20,779 nucleotides of DNA from Sphaerochaeta sp. UBA5849 (GTDB lineage: Bacteria > Spirochaetota > Spirochaetia > Sphaerochaetales > Sphaerochaetaceae), in assembly GCA_002432715.1 (NCBI GenBank), contig DJGJ01000012.1:1-20779 (forward strand). Reading direction: 5' to 3'. Positions within the stretch are counted from its first letter, which is position 1; each line of letters starts with the position of its first letter. Below are positions 15,822 to 20,779 of the stretch, one piece after another. The notes under the pieces were generated by a model. The model had not been told where the DNA came from, searched no databases, and worked only from the letters and a program-made list of their open reading frames with translations. The translations under genes were made by a program, and so were the position numbers.

Positions 15822-16808
15822 CTACCTGGTGATTACACCCTTGCCTGGATCTGCGTTGATCCCCCATTTGTCGATGAGTTCATCGGTGATGGTTTCGGTA
15901 GTCAAGAGCAATTCTTCCTGATAGACAATTCCACTAGGCATACTGCCGCTCTTGATCCACTTGGAGATCTCGGCTGCCTGGCGAGGATTGCACTGCATGT
16001 CGGCATCCCAGTAACCGGCCTGCACGTTCCGAAGAGCAAATCGGTTGAAGTCAAATCCGATGACCTTGACCTTGCCGCCCTTTCCGTGGGTGATGCCGGC
16101 TGCTTCGAGAGCCTGGACGGCACCTTGTGCCATACCATCATTCTGTGCGTAGATGACGTTGAAATCCTTGCCTGCAGCAATTGCTGCTTCAACAACCTTG
16201 CGGGCTTCTTCAAGACTCCAGCTGTCTCCACCTGTTCCATCGGCAACGATGTTGAGCTTGCCTGCTTTTGCGGCTTCGAGTACGGCTGCACTTCGGCCGA
16301 TTTCAGCTGCAGAACCCATCTGTCCGCGGATGAGAATCAGGTTGATCTCGGGAAGACCAAGGCTCAACACCCATTCCACTGCTTTCTTGCCTTCATAGGC
16401 CATGTCGGAGAGCAGGGCAGCCTGGTAATTGGATTTGTCCGTGTCGATTGCGCGGTCAAAGAGAATTACTTTTATGCCGGCATCTTTTGCGGATTTGAGG
16501 GTGTCGTCCCATCCTGAAGCGTTTGCTGCTGAGATCAAGAGGTAGTCCACTCCGTCACGGATGTAGCCTTTCGCTGCAGCAATCTGCTCGCTGTTGTCCA
16601 TGGTGTTGGTCTGCTTTGCGTCATAGCCGTTGGCTTTTGAAAACACTGTGTTCATGTCTTCAACGTTAGCCTGCCGATATCCGGATTCTTCCGGCGGCAG
16701 GTTCACAATACCCACCTTGATGAGGCCGGACTCTTTCTGACCTTGGGCGAACAGCACGCCTGAACCCAACAGTAATAGAATCATCAAAATACCTAGAGCT
16801 TTTTTCAT
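15822..16808 (-). CDS. ytfQ: Sugar ABC transporter periplasmic binding protein, YtfQ-like
   Basis: The 328-residue protein has a classical signal peptide (residues 1-21, LLLLGSGVLFA then QGQ) and no lipobox. The mature domain is the type I sugar-binding fold: VGIVNLPPEESGYRQANVEDM, YLLISAANASGWDDTLKSAKDAGIKVILFDR, NVIYAQNDGMAQGAVQALEAAGI and VIGFDFNRFALRNV. E. coli YtfQ binds galactofuranose. The ligand here could be the same or another sugar. It is first in a four-gene minus-strand operon with a strong AAGGAGGAG ribosome binding site. It is a distant relative of the lipoprotein at 7932-8939 and shares the NDGM...V.A.E pattern, which supports a common ligand for sensor and importer. Confidence 0.92.
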   Translation of the reverse strand: MKKALGILMILLLLGSGVLFAQGQKESGLIKVGIVNLPPEESGYRQANVEDMNTVFSKANGYDAKQTNTMDNSEQIAAAKGYIRDGVDYLLISAANASGWDDTLKSAKDAGIKVILFDRAIDTDKSNYQAALLSDMAYEGKKAVEWVLSLGLPEINLILIRGQMGSAAEIGRSAAVLEAAKAGKLNIVADGTGGDSWSLEEARKVVEAAIAAGKDFNVIYAQNDGMAQGAVQALEAAGITHGKGGKVKVIGFDFNRFALRNVQAGYWDADMQCNPRQAAEISKWIKSGSMPSGIVYQEELLLTTETITDELIDKWGINADPGKGVITR

Positions 16809-16853
16809 GTTCTCCTCCTTTTTAGGGAATCATAAAAATTTGGATAGTTGTTT

Positions 16854-16868
16854 TGCGGCAACGCCGCA
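16854..16868 (-). promoter_or_regulatory. Small GC-rich hairpin in the importer leader
   Basis: tgcggc and gccgca are perfect 6-nt arms around a 3-nt loop, about 45 nt before the binding-protein start codon. It could be an operator or a leader hairpin. Confidence 0.4.
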
Positions 16869-17010
16869 TCTTCCATGAAAAGCCTAAGGCCTGCTATGTC
16901 AGAAGTACATGAGCTATTCTCTTGAGTTTGGTATGATATTTTCCTTGTAAAAACCAAATTCCAAGAAAGGAAGAAAAATGTTTGTTATCTTATGAAAAAG
17001 GTACGTTTTC

Positions 17011-17045
17011 TTACGATATCAGCAAAGACATCGTACAAATCGTAA
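17011..17045. promoter_or_regulatory. Cluster of TTACGAT/ATCGTAA motifs, possible operator
   Basis: ttacgat (17011-17017) is inverted as atcgtac (17030-17036) and as the exact complement atcgtaa (17039-17045). It lies about 200 bp upstream of the importer start, a position suited to an AraC-type activator such as the regulator encoded at 10406-11995. The link is inferred. Confidence 0.35.
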
Positions 17046-17124
17046 AATAGGTGCAGGGGGGGTAAAAGAAAGGGCTGGGTTTGCTTGGCTTCCTGGGGGT
17101 GTAATGCCTCGGTGGCCTCTGGAA

Positions 17125-17156
17125 GGAAAATCACTCAACAAGTTGACTGATTTTCC
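17125..17156. other. Long perfect hairpin, no T-run
   Basis: Outer arms ggaaaatca (17125-17133) and tgattttcc (17148-17156) are perfectly complementary, and inner arms caac/gttg continue the stem after a 2-nt bulge on each side. It sits 150 bp after the end of the CPBP protease remnant. Lack of a T-tract argues against a standard terminator. An operator or a decayed end of a mobile element are alternatives. Confidence 0.45.
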
Positions 17157-17307
17157 GGCTTGTATGCATGGGATGGCCCACCTTGGCTTCAGTAAGAGGT
17201 CTACAAGGTGGTGCTTGCAGTTAGAAAGGTTTTCAGCCAAAGAAATCTCTGATTTTCTTATGAATATCAGTTCCTGGAGAAATTCTGGGTTGTGTCGGTA
17301 CCGATGA

Positions 17308-17778
17308 TCAGGGGTGTGCATTGAACAGGAAGGTGAGTATCACAACATCCAAAATGGCATGGACCGCCCATGCGAAGAGGAATCCCTTGGTTTCCAGGCT
17401 TGATTTTGTGAGAAAAAATCCGATGTATGCTACCAGGACAGCACCAAGCGTCCATTTCGGAGCAATGCCCCAATAATGGACAAAGCCGAAGACAAGGGAA
17501 CCCAGGGCCATTGCCCAAGTGGGTGAGAGCCCGGCGTTTTCTGTTGATGTAACGTATGATAGGCGAAAGACCACCTCCTCGGTGAATGCATTTACGGCTG
17601 CCATAGGCAAAACCATGATGAGGTTGGGCCAAAGCTTGAAGGAATATCCTGATGCGGATGTTTGGAAATAGAGTACCAAGCCGGTGACGGCCGCCATGAT
17701 GAGGCCGATGGTCCATCCAGTCGTTTCCCAGCGCTCTTCTTTTCTCAAGCCGGGAAGAAGCTGAGCACGAGAGCACTA
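17308..17778 (-). pseudogene. CPBP family intramembrane protease, 5'-truncated
   Basis: The readable C-terminal part (146 residues from a TTG at 17748) keeps all three CPBP motifs: E-E-x-x-x-R (FTEEVVFRL, E57/E58/R62), F-x-x-x-H (FGFVH, H91) and H-x-x-x-D (VHAILD, H130/D134). These build the active site of Rce1/CAAX-like glutamic endopeptidases. Typical members have 200-300 residues with extra N-terminal membrane helices. Here the frame runs back only to a TAG at 17778-17776. The residues just after that stop (AQLLPGLRKEERW) look like the normal interior of the family, and there is no ribosome binding site or ATG. The 5' end has probably been lost or mutated. A short functional protein cannot be fully ruled out. 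Confidence 0.65.
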
Positions 17779-17854
17779 GTAGAAAGAAAAAGGGGAGGGG
17801 GGACAAACGTCAAGGGGCATATTGGGTGATTCGGTAGGATGGATACCGGGCAAG

Positions 17855-18271
17855 TTACTCTTTCGATTTATCGGGGGCTTCTTCTTGTTTTCTATCCCTG
17901 ATCTCCTTGAAATTTATTGTTGGAATAAATATTGGATTGATCCCTGAATGAAGTGTGATATTGGTCACAGTCTCACGGAGATAAGGAAATACAAGCGCTG
18001 GCGCATTAATACTCAGGAACTCATCCAGTGAAATGGGCATTTCATCTTTTTCAGTAATATCAAACAATCCTATCATGCAACAGGTTAAAGTAACCTCTTT
18101 CTTTGTTGTTTCCGATAACTCAAGTTTCAAGTTAACCTGGGCTGTTTTCTTATCTTCATCAACTGATGATCCGATTTGGACCTTGAAGGAATATTTAAGC
18201 GGAGTCGATACTTCCGGCGCTCTTTGGAAGCTGAGCTCTGTAATAAAAATGTTCTTTATGGGTATACCCAT
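17855..18271 (-). CDS. SecB-like chaperone of a toxin-antitoxin-chaperone module
   Basis: The 138-residue cytoplasmic protein resembles SecB. The hallmark is ALVFPYLRETVTNITLHSG followed by INPIFIPTINF (residues 92-121), equivalent to the conserved C-terminal core of SecB. The beta-rich N-terminal half (VNLKLELS, EVTLTCCMIGLFDI) also fits. Start 18271 is chosen for AAGGAG at good spacing. A longer frame from 18313 overlaps the antitoxin gene and lacks a site. In toxin-antitoxin-chaperone (TAC) systems such as Mycobacterium tuberculosis HigBA1-Rv1957, this protein protects the antitoxin from aggregation and proteolysis, so that loss of the chaperone frees the toxin. It lies 35 bp after the antitoxin gene, in the same order as in the known systems. 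The charged tail (DRKQEEAPDKSKE) is probably disordered. Confidence 0.85.
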   Translation of the reverse strand: MGIPIKNIFITELSFQRAPEVSTPLKYSFKVQIGSSVDEDKKTAQVNLKLELSETTKKEVTLTCCMIGLFDITEKDEMPISLDEFLSINAPALVFPYLRETVTNITLHSGINPIFIPTINFKEIRDRKQEEAPDKSKE

Positions 18272-18306
18272 TTTACACTCCTTGACTTTTTGGTTAGTCA
18301 GTAACC

Positions 18307-18684
18307 TCAACACCTAAACAAACATCCCTCAAAATGAGGAATGTCTGCATAGCTGTCGATTACGCCGGATACAACATCAGATACCGCAAAACTACAAGTA
18401 TATACTTCATTCTTGTCTTTGAATTCAAACGAAGGAACCATATCCAATACCATGGAAATCTCACAGAGTTTATCCAATGTAAGGTTTCTGTCTCCATTGA
18501 GTATCTGGGAAATATTGGAAGGAGATGTTTCAAGAGCTCTTGCAAGATCAGCCTTGTTAAACTCCTTCAAATTCATTGCATCAAGAATTCTCTTGGAAAC
18601 CTCATTTCGGAACATTCTTTTCCGAATTCTTGGGTTATCCATGTAATTCTTTGCAATTTCTGTAAACCTCTGGATGCCTCCCAT
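18307..18684 (-). CDS. higA: HigA-like XRE-family antitoxin (TAC module)
   Basis: The 125-residue protein has a helix-turn-helix of the XRE type at about residues 31-85 (LARALETSPSNISQILNGD). The first 30 basic residues and the C-terminal 40 residues flank it. The C-terminal stretch (86-125, including VYTCSFAVSDVVSGV) is hydrophobic and lies beyond the normal end of short XRE antitoxins. This is the expected place for the chaperone-addiction sequence that makes such antitoxins depend on SecB-like partners. It should neutralise the upstream toxin and repress the shared promoter through the palindrome at 19125-19142. ATG at 18684 has AAGGAG and follows the toxin stop by 15 nt. Confidence 0.85.
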   Translation of the reverse strand: MGGIQRFTEIAKNYMDNPRIRKRMFRNEVSKRILDAMNLKEFNKADLARALETSPSNISQILNGDRNLTLDKLCEISMVLDMVPSFEFKDKNEVYTCSFAVSDVVSGVIDSYADIPHFEGCLFRC

Positions 18685-18699
18685 CTTCTTTTCTCCTTG

Positions 18700-19113
18700 T
18701 TAACTCTTTCTCTCTTTTTTATATAACTTATATTGAGCTCTAGCTTTTCGGAGGTCCTCCTTCCTCCATTGCTGGTCTTTCTTCCAAAGACCGTATATCA
18801 GTATCAATGTCCGATTTCTGTCCCAGATGCTTGCAAATCTTAATTGATCTCCTCCCTTAACTTCCCAAAAGTCCTCTTCACCCATCGGCTTGAACTTCTT
18901 TTTATGGATATTATCAGGAAAAAATCGGTCAATAAAATCAAAACTTGCCATTAAGTCTTCAAGGCTATTCTCTGCTTCTGGGCCTTCCAACCCATCAAAG
19001 AACCTGTATACAGCTGTTTTGTTAGCTTCATCACCCCAAAGCAACACGCTAACTCCATGCACTTTTCCTTCATGCAATGAAGTATAGCCTTTGGGTGGAA
19101 TCGCTTTTTGCAT
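18700..19113 (-). CDS. higB: HigB-like toxin (TAC module)
   Basis: The 137-residue protein matches the HigB/RelE-like (Gp49) toxin pattern in its second half: QLRFASIWDRNRTLILIYGLWKK then a charged Q-Q-W run to DLRKARAQYKLYKKERKS. The conserved Arg followed by a beta strand and the Lys-Lys pair are seen in ribosome-dependent mRNA interferases of this fold. The likely effect is growth arrest by cutting mRNA on the ribosome when not neutralised. As in HigBA operons it precedes the antitoxin gene. The ATG follows AAGGAAT. A strong promoter lies directly upstream. Confidence 0.8.
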   Translation of the reverse strand: MQKAIPPKGYTSLHEGKVHGVSVLLWGDEANKTAVYRFFDGLEGPEAENSLEDLMASFDFIDRFFPDNIHKKKFKPMGEEDFWEVKGGDQLRFASIWDRNRTLILIYGLWKKDQQWRKEDLRKARAQYKLYKKERKS

Positions 19114-19124
19114 CTGGATTCCTT

Positions 19125-19142
19125 GTTAATATATATATTAAC
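19125..19142. promoter_or_regulatory. Perfect 18-bp palindrome, TAC operator
   Basis: gttaatatatatattaac reads the same on both strands. It overlaps the predicted -10 of the toxin promoter, so bound antitoxin would block transcription. This is the classic layout of an autoregulated toxin-antitoxin operon. Confidence 0.75.
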
Positions 19143-19159
19143 TTTATGAAGAAAGTCAA
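19132..19159 (-). promoter_or_regulatory. Promoter of the TAC operon
   Basis: On the minus strand TTGACT (19159-19154), a 16-nt spacer and TATATA (19137-19132) form a strong sigma70-type promoter. An 18-nt spacing to a second TATATA is also possible within the palindrome. Confidence 0.65.
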
Positions 19160-19162
19160 GGA

Positions 19163-19187
19163 AATATGCATTGTAAAGGTGCATATT
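19163..19187. promoter_or_regulatory. Second inverted repeat upstream of the TAC promoter
   Basis: aatatgca (19163-19170) and tgcatatt (19180-19187) are perfect 8-bp arms separated by 9 bp, directly upstream of the -35 box. The different sequence from the main palindrome suggests a second regulator or a second binding mode. Confidence 0.5.
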
Positions 19188-19616
19188 CGTTGCCGTACGG
19201 TTTATACATAATCAAAGATGTTAACAAGTATGAAGTATGCTTATGTAAAGAATGTCCACTGTCAACAGATAATATATGGCTTACAGTAATGGTTTGCAAG
19301 CTTTTTATTGTTGTCTCCTTTTCCAGAGTACATACTGCCCCAAGACTGGAAGATTCTGAAGTTTTTCCTTCCATTGCAGGGGAAAAGTAACCGGAAATCA
19401 TTGACCAAGGTATATCGTGCAGGTGAGAGCAGCTCAAAGGTACACAAGATTGCTGATACACGTATTATATAAACCAAGAACTAGAACATTTCATGGCAAC
19501 CATCACATTTTTTCCTCGTTCCATGCATTGCAACGTCTCTCGCTGTTTTACTTACCAGACAGCAACATACACAAGAGCTGCAACAAATACAGCAACATGT
19601 AGGTATGTGGGCAATA
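19188..19616. other. Intergenic stretch with no recognised content
   Basis: About 430 A+T-rich bases lie between the divergent TAC operon and the permease operon. Short frames on both strands lack ribosome binding sites. A direct repeat acagcaacat occurs at about 19560 and 19590 but is too short to interpret. No RNA gene or terminator could be recognised. Confidence 0.4.
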
Positions 19617-19646
19617 TTGACAGGCGTTTCCAAAGCGGGCTATATA
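19617..19646 (+). promoter_or_regulatory. Promoter of the permease operon
   Basis: A consensus TTGACA (19617-19622), an 18-nt spacer and TATATA (19641-19646) lie about 65 nt before the permease start codon. Confidence 0.6.
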
Positions 19647-19715
19647 TGTAATTGGTACAGTTAGCTATCAGCATATGACGTGTTGCAGCAATGGTGCAAC
19701 AAGGGATACTTGCGA

Positions 19716-20549
19716 ATGAAACTACAACACTACGTCCTTGCGGTAGGCCCATCCCTATTGCTTGCTGGGGTTTGTCTTCTCATCCCCTTGCTTGCAACCA
19801 TCATCCCGACATTCTTCACCCCGTCCTTCAGCCTGTCGTCATACATAGACTTCTTTTCAGACTCCTTTTTCAGAACCATCTTCTACCGTTCACTCAGGCT
19901 CTCCTTGCTCACCACGCTCATCACCATCATCATCGGCCTGCCTACCTCGTATTATATCAGCCTCCGAAAAGAAAAGACCCGACGCCTCTTGCTCTCCCTG
20001 ATCATGTTTCCCCTGCTGACCAATGCAGTGGTACGCGGCTTTGCTTGGATCAGCATCCTTGGACGCAATGGAATCATAAACCAGTTCTTCCTCAGCCTTG
20101 GCATCATAGACGAGCCACTCAAGCTTCTCTATACCGACTTTGCCATTGTCATCGGCAGCGTGTACCTCTTTCTCCCCGTTATGATTTCCACCCTTACTTC
20201 CGTTATGGTGGGAATCGGGGAAGAAGTACTTGAGGCCTCCTACAGCCTTGGGTGCTCCCCCTCAAAAACCTTCTTCAAGATCATCATTCCCCTCTCGTTT
20301 TCCGGTCTCCTCATAGCATCCGTCTTGGTGTTCTCAGGAACCATCAGTGCATATACCACCCCGACACTGCTCGGTGGAAACCAGAACATGATGCTCGCAT
20401 CCCTTCTCTACCAACAATCGAATACTCTCTCCAATTGGTCGACTTCGGCGGTAATAGCTTTCATCATGATTGTGGTCAGTATGGGTGTGATGAAACTCTT
20501 CAACCTGCTGGCAGGCAAAGTAGACCGACGAGGAGAAAAGGATGTATAA
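19716..20549 (+). CDS. potB: Polyamine-type ABC transporter permease, PotB-like
   Basis: The 277-residue membrane protein has six predicted segments, starting at YVLAVGPSLLLAGVCLLIPLL. The cytoplasmic EAA loop that contacts the ATPase is visible at about 173-194 (EASYSLGCSPSKTFFKIIIP). Sequence style and the overlapping second permease gene match the spermidine/putrescine PotBC class. A related Fe(III) or thiamine importer is less likely. I chose ATG 19716 over the in-frame GTG at 19680 because the protein should begin just before the first membrane helix and AAGGGA precedes it. No ATPase (potA) gene is present upstream, although potA usually precedes potB, so it must be elsewhere or downstream. 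The gene overlaps the next one by 8 nt. Confidence 0.82.
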   Translation: MKLQHYVLAVGPSLLLAGVCLLIPLLATIIPTFFTPSFSLSSYIDFFSDSFFRTIFYRSLRLSLLTTLITIIIGLPTSYYISLRKEKTRRLLLSLIMFPLLTNAVVRGFAWISILGRNGIINQFFLSLGIIDEPLKLLYTDFAIVIGSVYLFLPVMISTLTSVMVGIGEEVLEASYSLGCSPSKTFFKIIIPLSFSGLLIASVLVFSGTISAYTTPTLLGGNQNMMLASLLYQQSNTLSNWSTSAVIAFIMIVVSMGVMKLFNLLAGKVDRRGEKDV

Positions 20550-20748
20550 ACACCGATTCGTCACCCTCATAGCCATACTGACACTGCTCTTCATTTTTCT
20601 TCCTCTTGTACTGATCATTGTCACCTCCTTCAACAGTGCGAATACCATCTCTCTTCCGTTGCAAGGATTCAGTCTCCAATGGTTTACCAAGGTGTTCAAA
20701 TCACGGGCATTGGTACAAAGCTTTAAATACAACTTTCCCAACGAGTGA
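20542..20748 (+). pseudogene. potC: PotC-like ABC permease, truncated after about 60 residues
   Basis: The start is well formed: ATG overlapping the potB-like stop as ATGTATAA, GAGGAG upstream, then a membrane helix (FVTLIAILTLLFIFLPLVLIIVTSF) and FSLQWFTKVF, as in PotC. A full PotC has about 260 residues and continues after SFKY with a second helix. Here the frame ends with NFPNE and a TGA at 20746-20748, and none of the three frames after about 20727 looks like a permease. The break, just 30-50 bp before the window edge, suggests an insertion or rearrangement junction. Confidence 0.6.
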
Positions 20749-20779
20749 GACTATACGTGCTTGATTTTGGGAGGCCTGC

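Larger units (their letters stand above)
16809..17307. other. Intergenic region upstream of the importer operon
   Basis: About 500 bp without a convincing gene. It should contain the promoter and operators of the minus-strand importer operon, but I see no strong -35/-10 pair. It holds a small GC-rich hairpin near the binding-protein start (16854-16868), a cluster of inverted motifs (17011-17045) and a long perfect hairpin (17125-17156). Two modest open frames at 17019-17321 (minus) and 17104-17307 (plus) lack ribosome binding sites and look like chance. Confidence 0.5.

Noticed and set aside
15753..16517. A 254-codon plus-strand open frame
   Set aside because: It is antisense to the YtfQ-like binding protein, and its 5' end lies in the intercistronic hairpin.
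19555..19605. Direct repeat acagcaacat, considered as iteron or CRISPR-like
   Set aside because: Only two 10-bp copies, with no regular spacing or further units.

Overview
The window is about 20.8 kb of bacterial accessory genome. Several things suggest a spirochaete of the Sphaerochaeta/Treponema type: strong AAGGAG-type ribosome binding sites, moderate base composition, a two-gene-permease sugar ABC transporter of the YtfQRT-YjfF kind, and a LytS/YesN-type two-component system with its own lipoprotein sugar sensor. This is an inference from gene content. A Gram-positive host cannot be excluded from sequence alone.

Layout. (1) Positions 1-1759 hold a complete IS1634-like insertion sequence with 29-bp imperfect terminal inverted repeats and one transposase on the minus strand. 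(2) 1861-3312 is a secreted GH28-type pectin-degrading enzyme with its own terminator. (3) 3365-5030 is a decaying stretch. It holds one copy of a short duplicated element and two broken minus-strand genes, one a recognisable N-formylglutamate amidohydrolase. (4) 5075-7414 is a tightly packed three-gene plus-strand operon: a TIGR04255-like protein, a protein with a central helix-turn-helix, and an unrecognised protein with a Ser-Gln-Asp-Cys-Asp-Leu motif. It is the best candidate here for an undescribed system. (5) 7415-7931 holds the second copy of the duplicated element.

(6) 7932-11995 encodes a lipoprotein sugar-binding protein, a membrane histidine kinase and an AraC-type response regulator. 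(7) Convergent to it, 12014-16808 encodes a full sugar ABC importer: binding protein, double ATPase and two permeases. The simplest reading is that the two-component operon senses a sugar through its lipoprotein and controls the importer operon. (8) 17308-17778 is a CPBP membrane protease gene that has lost its 5' end. (9) 17855-19113 is a three-gene toxin-antitoxin-chaperone module (HigB-like toxin, HigA-like antitoxin, SecB-like chaperone), read from a promoter covered by a perfect 18-bp palindrome. (10) 19716 to the end carries a polyamine-type ABC permease gene and the start of a second permease whose reading frame breaks off about 30 bp before the window edge.

Overall, two coherent nutrient-sensing and uptake blocks are set among mobile, defence-like and decaying material. 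No rRNA, tRNA or CRISPR array was seen.
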